Source: an uncultured Burkholderiales bacterium (GTDB taxonomy: Bacteria > Pseudomonadota > Gammaproteobacteria > Burkholderiales > Burkholderiaceae_C). From it: a stretch of DNA of 20,846 nucleotides. The notes below the pieces were generated by a model that saw only the letters and a list, made by a program, of their open reading frames with translations, made no database searches and was not told where the DNA came from. This document shows positions 8,175-15,874 of the stretch, piece after piece. The stretch spans positions 1 to 20,846 of the forward strand of contig CAIYFE010000099.1 of the NCBI GenBank assembly GCA_903925445.1, given 5' to 3'. The translations under genes and the position numbers were made by a program. Numbering within the stretch: position 1 is the first letter of the stretch; each line of letters opens with the position of its first letter.

Positions 8175-8197
8175 CTGTTATATTAAAACCGTATAGT
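8171..8197 (+). promoter_or_regulatory. Possible promoter for gshA-kup-gshB
   Basis: The 55-base gap between proA and gshA is noticeably AT-rich. It contains TATAGT at 8192-8197 (5 of 6 matches to the -10 consensus) with CTGACT at 8171-8176 (4 of 6 to the -35 consensus), but the spacer is only 15 bases. A second AT-rich candidate (TATATT) lies at 8179-8184. This would start a transcript about 25 bases before gshA. It rests on consensus matching alone. Confidence 0.3.
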
Positions 8198-8229
8198 CCC
8201 AGTATCTTTCACGTTTTACGTTCTTATTC

Positions 8230-9525
8230 ATGGTTCCACACCTCATCACCGCCTTGACGGGCCCCATCAACGAGCTCGAGCAGCGCATTCTTGACTCCAT
8301 GCCAGCGATTGAGCGCTGGTTTCGACTGGAGTGGATGGAGCACACGCCGCCCTTTTACAGCTCGGTGGACATTCGCAACGCGGGCTTCAAGCTGGCGCCT
8401 GTGGACACCAATTTGTACCCCGGGGGCTGGAACAATTTGACGCCGCAAATGCTGCCTTTGGCAGTGCAAGCAGCGATGGCAGCGATTGAAAAAATCTGCC
8501 CTGAGGCGCGCAATTTGTTGGTGATTCCTGAGAACCACACACGCAACACCTTCTATTTGAGCAACGTTGCACAACTGCAGCGGATCTTTCACATGGCTGG
8601 ATTGAACGTGCGCATTGGTTCAATCAATCCAGAAATCAAAGAGCCAACACGCATTGATTTACCCAATGGTGATTCGGTGCTGCTTGAGCCGGTGATTCGC
8701 GACAAGCGACGTTTGGGCTTGAAGGATTTTGATCCTTGCACGATTTTGCTCAACAACGACTTGAGCGCCGGCATTCCCGGCATTTTGGAAGACTTGCACG
8801 AGCAATATTTGTTGCCACCCTTGCATGCAGGCTGGAGTGTGCGTCGCAAAAGCAAGCACTTTGAATGCTACGAAGAAGTCACCAAACGTTTTGGTAAGTT
8901 GCTTGGCATTGACCCTTGGCTCATCAATCCGATGTTCAGCCAGTGCGGTGAGGTCGATTTTGCCGAGGGCGTTGGCATGGAGTGTTTGCGCACCAATGTC
9001 GATGCCTTGCTGACCAAAATCAAACGCAAATACAAAGAATACGGCATCAACGAAAAACCGTTCGTCGTCGTCAAAGCAGACAACGGCACCTACGGCATGG
9101 GCATCATGACCGTGCGCGATGTGGCCGACTTGGAGGTGCTCAACCGCAAGACGCGCAACAAGATGAGCGTCATCAAAGACGGCCAGCAAGTCAACCAAGT
9201 GATCATCCAAGAAGGCGTGATCACGCATGAGCAGCTCAACGATGCCGTGGCCGAGCCCGTGGTCTACATGATGGATCGCTACGTGGTGGGCGGTTTTTAT
9301 CGCGTCCACGCTGAACGCGGCATCGATGAAAACCTCAACGCGCCCGGTGCAAGCTTTGTGCCGTTGGCCTTTGAGGAAAGCGCGCACACCCCTCAGCCTG
9401 GCGTCAAACCAGGCGCGAGCGCGCCCAATCGCTTTTATATGTACGGCGTGATCGGACGCTTGGCCATGTTGGCCGCCAGCTACGAGCTGGAAGCGACCGA
9501 CCCCGAAGCTGAGAACTACGACTGA
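8230..9525 (+). CDS. gshA: Glutamate-cysteine ligase GshA (proteobacterial 'ferrooxidans-type' family)
   Basis: GshA joins glutamate and cysteine to gamma-glutamylcysteine, the first step of glutathione synthesis. The 431-residue product belongs to the shorter proteobacterial GshA family (the type described from Acidithiobacillus ferrooxidans), not the longer E. coli type. Supporting stretches are PIERWFRLEWMEHTPPFYSS near residues 26-47, LYPGGWNNL (about 63-71), the nucleotide-binding-like VKADNGTYGMG at 281-291, and GGFYRVHAERGIDENLNAPG near the C-terminus. The ATG at 8230 has no clear Shine-Dalgarno sequence. gshB, the second enzyme of the pathway, lies downstream after the intervening kup gene, which strongly supports the assignment. 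The C-terminal tail is acidic. Confidence 0.93.
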   Translation: MVPHLITALTGPINELEQRILDSMPAIERWFRLEWMEHTPPFYSSVDIRNAGFKLAPVDTNLYPGGWNNLTPQMLPLAVQAAMAAIEKICPEARNLLVIPENHTRNTFYLSNVAQLQRIFHMAGLNVRIGSINPEIKEPTRIDLPNGDSVLLEPVIRDKRRLGLKDFDPCTILLNNDLSAGIPGILEDLHEQYLLPPLHAGWSVRRKSKHFECYEEVTKRFGKLLGIDPWLINPMFSQCGEVDFAEGVGMECLRTNVDALLTKIKRKYKEYGINEKPFVVVKADNGTYGMGIMTVRDVADLEVLNRKTRNKMSVIKDGQQVNQVIIQEGVITHEQLNDAVAEPVVYMMDRYVVGGFYRVHAERGIDENLNAPGASFVPLAFEESAHTPQPGVKPGASAPNRFYMYGVIGRLAMLAASYELEATDPEAENYD

Positions 9526-9535
9526 GGTTTTTTTC

Positions 9536-11407
9536 ATGGAACAGCACGGTAAATCGTCGCTTGCGGCGTTGACTTTGGGCGCCATTGGCGTTGTGTACGG
9601 CGACATTGGCACCAGTGTGCTGTATGCAATGAAAGAAGTGTTTGGCTCGGGCCATGTGCAGTTCACGCCAGAAAACGTTTATGGCATTTTGTCCATTTTC
9701 TTTTGGACCTTGACGATCATTGTTTCGATCAAGTACGTGGCGTTGGTGCTGCGTGCCGACAACAACGGCGAAGGTGGCTTGGTGGCCATGTTGGCGTTGG
9801 CGTCGATGGCGGTGAAAGATCGTCCCGTGCTGCGTCATCGCATGTTGATCGTGGGCATTTTTGGCACCTGCTTGTTCTATGGCGATGGGGTGATCACGCC
9901 TGCTATTTCGGTGCTGTCGGCGGTGGAAGGTTTGGAGGTGATCTCACCTGCTTTCACAAAATATGTGATCCCGCTGACCCTGATCATTTTGTTTGGTCTG
10001 TTCGCAGTCCAAAAACGTGGCACGGGTGGCATTGGCAAATTTTTTGGTCCCATCACGTTGGTTTGGTTCGCAGGCATTGCGGGGTTGGGTTTGTTCCACA
10101 TTGCCGCGCATCCTGAAATTTTGTGGGCCATCAGCCCTTATTACGCTTTGGGGTTTATTTTTTCTGAGCCCAAAGTCACTTTCTTGATCTTGGGCGCTGT
10201 GGTGCTGTGCGTCACCGGCGGCGAGGCCTTGTATGCCGACATGGGGCACTTTGGCAAGAAGCCGATTCGCGTGGCGTGGTTCTCCATCGTCATGCCTGCG
10301 CTGACCTTGAACTACTTTGGCCAAGGCGCGTTGCTGCTGACAGAGCCTGATGCCGTGACCAATCCCTTTTTCAACATGGCGCCAGATTGGTTGCTCTTGC
10401 CCTTGGTGGTGTTGGCGACGGCTGCCACCGTGATTGCTTCGCAGGCCTTGATTTCTGGCGCTTTCAGCGTGACCAAGCAAGTGGTGCAGTTGGGCTTTTT
10501 GCCACGCTTGCAAGTGCTGCACACCAGTGTCAAAGACACGGGTCAAATCTACATTCCCTTGGTCAACTGGGGCTTGTTTGTGACCATCGTGTTGGCCGTG
10601 ATGATGTTCAAGTCTTCCAGCAATTTGGCGGCGGCTTACGGCATTGCGGTGTGTACCGACATGCTCATCACGACCGTGTTGACCTTCTTTGTGATTCGCT
10701 ACGGTTGGAAATATCCGCTGTGGTTGTGCTTGACGGCCACCAGCTTTTTCTTCATGGTGGATTTGGCATTTTGGGCGTCCAACTTGCTCAAATTGTTTGA
10801 AGGCGGCTGGTTCCCCTTGCTGATTGCCACGGCAATTTTGGTGCTGATGCTGACTTGGCGCGATGGGCGTGGCATTTTGTACACCAAGCGCCAAGAAGAA
10901 GGTTTGGAGCTGGCCAGCTTTTTGGATGCAGTGTTCGCCGCGCCACCAACCCGCGTGAGCGGTACGGCGGTGTTTTTGACATCGGGTCAAGTTGCTGTCC
11001 CCAACGCCATGCTGCACAACTTGAAACACAACAAAGTGCTGCATCTTCAAAACTTGTTTGTGAATGTGCAAAACCATGAAGTGCCTTGGATTGCCGAAGA
11101 CAAACGCTTGGAAGTCAAAGACTTGGGGCACGATTGCTGGCAAGTCGTCATTCACTACGGTTTCAATGACAACCCAGATGTCCCCGGCGCTTTGGCCAAA
11201 CTGCACGGGGTGGGTTGCAAGGTGGATCCCATGGCGACCAGCTACTTCTTGTCTCGCGACAGCATCGTGCCCACCGTGGGCGGTGGCATGGCTGCTTGGC
11301 GTGAAAAATTGTTTGCCCAGATGCACCTCAACGCCAGCTCTGCGGCTGACTTCTTGAATTTGCCCAGCAATTCGGTGGTCGAGTTGGGCAGCAAAATCGA
11401 AATCTAA
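9536..11407 (+). CDS. kup: Kup-family low-affinity potassium:proton symporter
   Basis: Kup imports K+ with protons across the inner membrane. The 623-residue product has the family length and layout: about twelve hydrophobic helices over residues 10-435, then a soluble cytoplasmic domain of roughly 190 residues. The hallmark GVVYGDIGTSVLYA is at 18-31, followed by KYVALVLRADNNGEGG near 66-81 and GGEALYADMGHFGKKPIR near 224-241, all diagnostic for the family. The ATG at 9536 is served by GAGG, which overlaps the gshA stop codon, so the gene is likely co-translated with gshA; gshB starts 3 bases after its stop. Its place between the two glutathione genes is noteworthy because glutathione gates the KefB/KefC potassium efflux systems in other Proteobacteria. 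Confidence 0.96.
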   Translation: MEQHGKSSLAALTLGAIGVVYGDIGTSVLYAMKEVFGSGHVQFTPENVYGILSIFFWTLTIIVSIKYVALVLRADNNGEGGLVAMLALASMAVKDRPVLRHRMLIVGIFGTCLFYGDGVITPAISVLSAVEGLEVISPAFTKYVIPLTLIILFGLFAVQKRGTGGIGKFFGPITLVWFAGIAGLGLFHIAAHPEILWAISPYYALGFIFSEPKVTFLILGAVVLCVTGGEALYADMGHFGKKPIRVAWFSIVMPALTLNYFGQGALLLTEPDAVTNPFFNMAPDWLLLPLVVLATAATVIASQALISGAFSVTKQVVQLGFLPRLQVLHTSVKDTGQIYIPLVNWGLFVTIVLAVMMFKSSSNLAAAYGIAVCTDMLITTVLTFFVIRYGWKYPLWLCLTATSFFFMVDLAFWASNLLKLFEGGWFPLLIATAILVLMLTWRDGRGILYTKRQEEGLELASFLDAVFAAPPTRVSGTAVFLTSGQVAVPNAMLHNLKHNKVLHLQNLFVNVQNHEVPWIAEDKRLEVKDLGHDCWQVVIHYGFNDNPDVPGALAKLHGVGCKVDPMATSYFLSRDSIVPTVGGGMAAWREKLFAQMHLNASSAADFLNLPSNSVVELGSKIEI

Positions 11408-11410
11408 ACC

Positions 11411-12358
11411 ATGCAAATACTTTTTGTGGCCGATCCGTTGGCCACATTCAAAACCTACAAAGACAGCACCTTTGCCATGATGCGCGAGGCGCAGCAACGC
11501 GGGCATCAGGTGCTGGCTTGCGAGACCCACGATGTCAGTTGGCAAAGCGGCTCGCTGGTGAGCGCGCGGGTGCAGCGCATTCGCTTGACGGGGGACGCCC
11601 ATGATTGGTTTGAAGTACAGGCGGTGGAAGCGGCAAAACCTTTGCGCGATGTGGATGCGGTCATCATGCGCAAAGATCCGCCGTTTGACAGCGAGTATTT
11701 TTATGCCACGCATTTGTTGGAGCAGGCCGAGCGCGAGGGTGCGCGGGTGTTCAACAAGCCTGCCGCTTTGCGTGAGCATCCCGAGAAGTTGGCCATCATG
11801 GAATTCGCGCAGTTCATCAGCCCCACGTTGGTCACGCGCGATGCACAGGCTATCAAGGACTTTCATGCGGCGCATCAAGACATCATCTTGAAGCCCTTGG
11901 ATGGCATGGGGGGCATGGGAATTTTTCGTGTCAAAGCCGATGGCCTCAATCTAGGCGGCATCATCGAGACGTTGAACCGCGATGGCGCACAAACGGTGAT
12001 GGTGCAAAAGTTCTTGCCCGCCATCGCGCAAGGCGACAAACGTGTGTTGGTGATTGGTGGCAAGCCCGTCCCCTATTGCTTGGCGCGCATTCCCCAAGGC
12101 GGGGAAGTGCGCGGCAACTTGGCGGCTGGCGGCAAGGGTGTGGCGCAAGCCATTTCTGAACGTGATCGCGAAATTGCCCAAGCCCTGGGCCCCGTGCTGG
12201 CGCAGCGAGGCTTGTTGTTGGTGGGCTTGGATGTGATTGGGGACTGCCTGACCGAAATCAACGTCACCAGCCCCACGTGCTTTCAAGAAATTTTTGATCA
12301 AACCGGATGCAATGTCGCGGCCTTGTTCATGGATGCCTTAGAAGCCGCGTTGCACTGA
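11411..12358 (+). CDS. gshB: Glutathione synthetase GshB
   Basis: GshB adds glycine to gamma-glutamylcysteine to form glutathione, using ATP. The 315-residue product has the standard length and an ATP-grasp layout: N-terminal IlE-type prokaryotic GshB domain starting MQILFVADPL, the substrate-binding MRKDPPFDSEYFYATHLLE (about 86-104), the glycine-rich ATP-binding loop KPLDGMGGMGIFR at 161-173, a GEVRGNLAAGG segment (231-241), and the metal-binding EINVTSPT at 282-289. It follows kup after 3 bases. It converges with the minus-strand amidotransferase, whose stop lies only 6 bases beyond; no terminator stem is visible in this junction. No anomalies are seen. Confidence 0.97.
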   Translation: MQILFVADPLATFKTYKDSTFAMMREAQQRGHQVLACETHDVSWQSGSLVSARVQRIRLTGDAHDWFEVQAVEAAKPLRDVDAVIMRKDPPFDSEYFYATHLLEQAEREGARVFNKPAALREHPEKLAIMEFAQFISPTLVTRDAQAIKDFHAAHQDIILKPLDGMGGMGIFRVKADGLNLGGIIETLNRDGAQTVMVQKFLPAIAQGDKRVLVIGGKPVPYCLARIPQGGEVRGNLAAGGKGVAQAISERDREIAQALGPVLAQRGLLLVGLDVIGDCLTEINVTSPTCFQEIFDQTGCNVAALFMDALEAALH

Positions 12359-12364
12359 GGTCGT

Positions 12365-13150
12365 TCAACCGATCGATGGGTACGCCTGCCCATCCACAAA
12401 CACTTTGAGCTCACCGGGTTGGAAAGCGGTCCACACTTCGTCGGTGGTCAGCGGTGCGGTGACGATCACCGCCACCCGGTCGTCGGGCGTGGTGTGCTCG
12501 GCAAAGTTGATTTGCACATCCCGATCGCTCAAAGTGGCTTTTGAAAATGGAAATTTGCGTTCGACAAAATGCAATTGTGTGGACGCATGAGCCCACAAGG
12601 CCTGACCGTTGGAGAGCAAGAAGTTGAAAGTGCCGTGCTTGGCAATGCGTGGCGTGAGTTCTTTGAGGGTCAAGGTGAGTTCGTCGATGGACGGCACATT
12701 GGCGTGCGATTTAGATAGCTCTTGCATCAGCCAACAAAACGCGCGTTCGCTGTCGGTTTGTCCCACGGGCTTGAAGCCGCCATGCAACCGGGGCTCAAAG
12801 TTTTCTAAGTTGCCATTGTGGGCAAACACCCAGTAGCGTCCCCACAGCTCACGCACAAACGGGTGGCAGTTTTCTAGCGAAACCACGCCTTGTGTGGCCT
12901 TGCGGATGTGGCAAATGATGTTGCGACTTTTGATGGGGTAGCGCCGAATCAACTCCGCCACGGGCGAGGTGCTGGCGGGCGTGTGGTCGATGAAATGGCG
13001 CAACCCTCGGTCGTTGTCGCCGCCTTCAAAAAACGCAATGCCCCACCCATCGGCGTGGTGATCGGTGATGCCCGCGCGTTGCGCAAAGCCGCTGAAGCTA
13101 AAGCTTGCATCGGTGGGATTTTTGCAATTCAGACCTAAGAGTTGGCACAT
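12365..13150 (-). CDS. Class II glutamine amidotransferase, YafJ/Dug3-like
   Basis: Ntn-hydrolase-type glutamine amidotransferase domain protein of 261 residues, cytosolic. It begins Met-Cys-Gln, and Cys2 is the expected catalytic nucleophile, exposed after removal of Met. That fixes the start at 13150, although the frame remains open 111 bases further upstream. Other family landmarks are GWG at 35-37, HIRKAT at 81-86, HNGN at 111-114 and QTDSE near 131-135. The family includes E. coli YafJ (function unclear) and yeast Dug3, the amidotransferase-fold subunit of a glutathione-degrading complex. Its position 6 bases from the end of gshB is suggestive, but the genes are convergent. It follows the MFS gene after 22 bases on the same strand, so they may share a transcript. 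The substrate is not known from sequence. Confidence 0.9.
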   Translation of the reverse strand: MCQLLGLNCKNPTDASFSFSGFAQRAGITDHHADGWGIAFFEGGDNDRGLRHFIDHTPASTSPVAELIRRYPIKSRNIICHIRKATQGVVSLENCHPFVRELWGRYWVFAHNGNLENFEPRLHGGFKPVGQTDSERAFCWLMQELSKSHANVPSIDELTLTLKELTPRIAKHGTFNFLLSNGQALWAHASTQLHFVERKFPFSKATLSDRDVQINFAEHTTPDDRVAVIVTAPLTTDEVWTAFQPGELKVFVDGQAYPSIG

Positions 13151-13172
13151 TGGAAAAAAACTCAGTGGTGCG

Positions 13173-14630
13173 TTAATCCGGATTTTTGTGGGCGCGAATT
13201 TGCCATGCTGCCCACATGGCCAAAGCACAAACAGCAGCAAGACCCAAGAAAACTTCATCAAATGCTGCCAATCTTTGCAGCGAAGGTTGCGGGTTGGTCA
13301 ACACATCGCCGTGGCTGGCCAAGCGCCATTCCAACACGATGCCGCACAAACTGACGCCCGTTGCGCCGCCCAACATGCGCAAGAAATTGATCGTGCTCGC
13401 CCCTTGCGGAATGAGTTGAGCGCCGATCGAGCGCATGGCGCCAATGTTGAGCGAAGGCAAGATAAAACCCAAGCCAATGCGACCCAAGATGGCCAAGGCC
13501 ACCAACACCCACAAAGCGGTTTGCAAGCCCACGAAAATCATCAAGGCAAAAGACAAGGCCAACAAGACCAAACCAAAGCTCACAAACAAATGCGTGGGGT
13601 GCGTGCTGGAATAACGCCCCACCACCGCGATGGTGACAGCCAGAATCAAACCCGCGGGCATCATCAACGTGCCCACATGGCTGGGGGACAAGCCCAAGCC
13701 GAGTTGTAAAAACACGGGAATCAAGTAGGTCGAGCCAAACAAAGCCGTGCCGTAAATAAAAGCCACGATGGTGCCCATGGTGTAGGCGCGGTCGCCAAAC
13801 AGCGCCAAGTTCATCAGCGGAGAGCCGCCGGTTTTGAGTTGGTGGTCTTGCCAACCCACAAACAACACCAAGCAGATCAAGGCAACCAGCAGCAGTAAAC
13901 CTGCGCTCAGTGGGTGTCCAGCATGGATGTCAATCAAGCCATTGAGCAAGCACAAGGTGCCCACGGTGGCCAGGCTCAGTCCGGCAATGTCGAGTTTGGG
14001 CTTGTCGTGGTTGGCGCTGCGCCCACCCGGTGCGGTCACCGGCACGTAATGCTGGGCAAGCCAAAGCGACGCAACACAAAACGGCAGCACCATGAAAAAC
14101 AAGGAACGCCAGCCGAATAAGTCCACCAACAAGCCGCCAATGCTGGGGCCAATCGCAGGCGCCAACACCACGCCCATGCCAAAAAAACTGTTCGCGCGTC
14201 CTTGCTCCTCGGTGTCAAACGCACGCAAGATGATGATCGCTGGAATCGGTTGCACCACGCCTGCGGCCAAACCTTCGGCCACCCGCGCCAACAACACCCA
14301 ATTGAAGTCGCTGGACAAGCCGCCTGCCATGCCCGCCAAGGCGAGCAGCACCATGCATCCGCTGTAGGTGCGGCGATAACCAAATCGCGCCAGCAACCAA
14401 GGCGTGGTGAGCATAGAAACCGTCATCGCCACCATGAAGCTGGAGCTGACCCACTGCGCACGTTCTTGCCCCAGCGTGAAGTGGCGGCTCATGTCGGGAA
14501 TGCCCACATTCATGATGGTGGAGGACATGATCGCCGCCATCGAACCAATCATCACCGTGGCCAGCAACAGCCATCGACGGCGTGTGCCGTAATGACTTTT
14601 TAAAGTATCGCTGGAGCTGTTTTGATTCAT
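13173..14630 (-). CDS. MFS transporter, DHA2 (EmrB/QacA-type) drug:proton antiporter
   Basis: Inner-membrane exporter of the major facilitator superfamily, 485 residues, with about fourteen hydrophobic segments as in the DHA2 group. Motif A appears as LLARFGYRRTY (about 79-89), a LLARVAEGLAAGVVQPIPA stretch (113-131) matches the motif-B region, and motif C, diagnostic of antiporters, appears as GVVLAPAIGPSIGG (153-166). The ATG at 14630 gives a short polar N-terminus before the first helix; an in-frame start 63 bases upstream would add residues that intrude on the divergent photolyase-like gene. No EmrA-type adaptor or outer-membrane factor is adjacent, so it probably acts alone across the inner membrane. 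The substrate cannot be deduced. It is divergent from the photolyase-like gene across 41 bases. Confidence 0.9.
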   Translation of the reverse strand: MNQNSSSDTLKSHYGTRRRWLLLATVMIGSMAAIMSSTIMNVGIPDMSRHFTLGQERAQWVSSSFMVAMTVSMLTTPWLLARFGYRRTYSGCMVLLALAGMAGGLSSDFNWVLLARVAEGLAAGVVQPIPAIIILRAFDTEEQGRANSFFGMGVVLAPAIGPSIGGLLVDLFGWRSLFFMVLPFCVASLWLAQHYVPVTAPGGRSANHDKPKLDIAGLSLATVGTLCLLNGLIDIHAGHPLSAGLLLLVALICLVLFVGWQDHQLKTGGSPLMNLALFGDRAYTMGTIVAFIYGTALFGSTYLIPVFLQLGLGLSPSHVGTLMMPAGLILAVTIAVVGRYSSTHPTHLFVSFGLVLLALSFALMIFVGLQTALWVLVALAILGRIGLGFILPSLNIGAMRSIGAQLIPQGASTINFLRMLGGATGVSLCGIVLEWRLASHGDVLTNPQPSLQRLAAFDEVFLGLAAVCALAMWAAWQIRAHKNPD

Positions 14631-14671
14631 TTGCCCAAGTGTAGCGAGCCAAACCATGCACAATAGCCGCT
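14631..14671. promoter_or_regulatory. Short divergent intergenic region between MFS exporter and photolyase-like gene
   Basis: Both promoters must lie in 41 bases or inside the opposing genes. A -10-like TACACT read on the minus strand (14638-14643) ends 7 bases before the MFS ATG. A -10-like CACAAT (14659-14664) ends 7 bases before the photolyase-like GTG. Neither start has a recognisable Shine-Dalgarno sequence, which would fit leaderless transcripts. No good -35 boxes are visible. Confidence 0.3.
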
Positions 14672-15871
14672 GTGAGTTACGACTTTGAGCCAACGCCGCG
14701 CGCGGCCGCCGACAGGCTGGAACAATTAGACCCTCGCGCCTACGCCCACTCGCGCAACCATTTGGATGGCGCGGTGAGTGGTTTGTCGCCCTATTTGACC
14801 CACGGTTTTTTGAGCGTTCCCGATGTGGCCAGCGTCATGTACCACCGGCATCGCTTGGGAGTTCAGCATCGTTTCATTTTCGAGCTGGGCTGGCGCGAAT
14901 ACTTCCAACACATGCACCAACATTTGGGCAACGAAGGATTGGCGCAGTCATTGAGTCCAGGCGTTTTGCCCGACGAGGCCTACAGCCAAGAGTTACCGCA
15001 AGACGTGCGAGCAGGTTGCACCGGCGTGCCCGTGGTGGACAACGCCGTTCGGCTTTTGTATGAAACCGGTTATTTGCACAACCATGCGCGGCTTTGGTTG
15101 GCCAGCTACGTGGTGCATTTGCGAAAAGTGCATTGGCGAGTAGGTGCGGACTGGCTGTACGGACATCTGCTCGATGGCGACATCGCCAGCAACTACATGA
15201 GTTGGCAATGGGTGGCGGGCACTTTGGGCGAAAAACCGTATTTGTTCAACGCAGAGAGCATCGAGCAATTCGCGCCTGAGTCTTGGTACAGCCGAGGCAC
15301 AGCGCTGGACACCAGCTATGAGGTGCTCGATATTTTGGCCAACAACCCCGCCACGGTGTCCCAAGCCAGCATGAGTGAGTTGGCTTGGTCGGAGCCTGCG
15401 GTGCTGAGTCAACCCTTGCCAGAGCACAACTTGGCTTGGCCATCATCGCAAGTGATCGAAGGCCGCGACGTGTGGTTGGTGCATCCTTGGCATTTGGCCG
15501 ATCTGCCCTCAGATTTGCCCGCCGATGTGGTGGTGGTCGCAGTGATTTGGCGTGAGGCCACGCAGGCGCATCCGTGGAATCAACGGCGTTGGAACTTCGT
15601 GACACAACGCATGCATGCCCTCACCGATGTGTGCTGGTTTGGCACCGAGGCTGAAATTGAACAAGCCTTGTCTTATGCCAAGTGTGTGCATGCCGTGGCG
15701 CATCTGCGCTTGCCTGTTTGGTCCAGCGTTAGGGTGCAATGGCGCGCCGCACCTCGTCTTTTCCGAGATGTGGACAAGCTTCAAAACTCGTTTTCTAAGT
15801 GGTGGGTGCAAGTCAACCGCAATGTGCGGCACTTGCAACAGTTGGTCTACCCCGTGGCACGACGGGGTTGA
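14672..15871 (+). CDS. Photolyase/cryptochrome-like flavoprotein with apparently permuted domain order
   Basis: A 399-residue protein opening directly with the helical FAD-binding domain of the photolyase/cryptochrome superfamily (about 1-215). By eye alignment to E. coli CPD photolyase, GLSPYLTHGFLS (37-48) matches the FAD-phosphate loop; Glu71 and Trp74 match the substrate-contacting Glu274/Trp277; HN at 136-137 and DGD at 168-170 are present; Asn174 matches Asn378; Trp155, Trp178 and Trp180 match Trp359, Trp382 and Trp384. The usual N-terminal antenna domain is absent. Residues 266-350 instead resemble it: VWLVHPWHLADLP, then VVVVAVIW, a helix, DVCWFG, a helix and CVHAVAHL, the strand/helix order of that domain. 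The start is GTG at 14672; no in-frame ATG precedes it. Repair versus signalling function is undetermined. FAD binding is likely; the permutation is inference. Confidence 0.85.
   Translation: MSYDFEPTPRAAADRLEQLDPRAYAHSRNHLDGAVSGLSPYLTHGFLSVPDVASVMYHRHRLGVQHRFIFELGWREYFQHMHQHLGNEGLAQSLSPGVLPDEAYSQELPQDVRAGCTGVPVVDNAVRLLYETGYLHNHARLWLASYVVHLRKVHWRVGADWLYGHLLDGDIASNYMSWQWVAGTLGEKPYLFNAESIEQFAPESWYSRGTALDTSYEVLDILANNPATVSQASMSELAWSEPAVLSQPLPEHNLAWPSSQVIEGRDVWLVHPWHLADLPSDLPADVVVVAVIWREATQAHPWNQRRWNFVTQRMHALTDVCWFGTEAEIEQALSYAKCVHAVAHLRLPVWSSVRVQWRAAPRLFRDVDKLQNSFSKWWVQVNRNVRHLQQLVYPVARRG
15849..15868. repeat. Inverted repeat at the junction of convergent genes
   Basis: A perfect 7-bp inverted repeat, ACCCCGT (15849-15855) and ACGGGGT (15862-15868), with a 6-base loop, lies in the last codons of the photolyase-like gene. 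The convergent small-protein gene ends only a few bases away. Neither strand has a T tract after the stem, so it is not a canonical Rho-independent terminator. It could still act as a 3'-end stabilising stem for either transcript. Confidence 0.3.
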
Positions 15872-15874
15872 GGC

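Noticed and set aside
9944..11878. Long minus-strand open frame (644 codons) antisense to kup and part of gshB
   Set aside because: It crosses the boundary between two clear + strand genes and its translation is His/Gln/Arg-rich with no membrane or catalytic motifs; a shadow frame.
13151..13261. N-terminal extension of the amidotransferase with an apparent hydrophobic signal-like segment
   Set aside because: The family's catalytic Cys must be residue 2 after Met removal; extending the protein would bury it, and the extension mostly overlaps the MFS gene's 3' end.
14672..15871. Photolyase-like gene as a truncated pseudogene lacking its N-terminal domain
   Set aside because: The frame is intact over 399 codons, flavin-site residues are conserved, only 41 bases separate it from a divergent gene, and the C-terminus carries a domain resembling the missing one.
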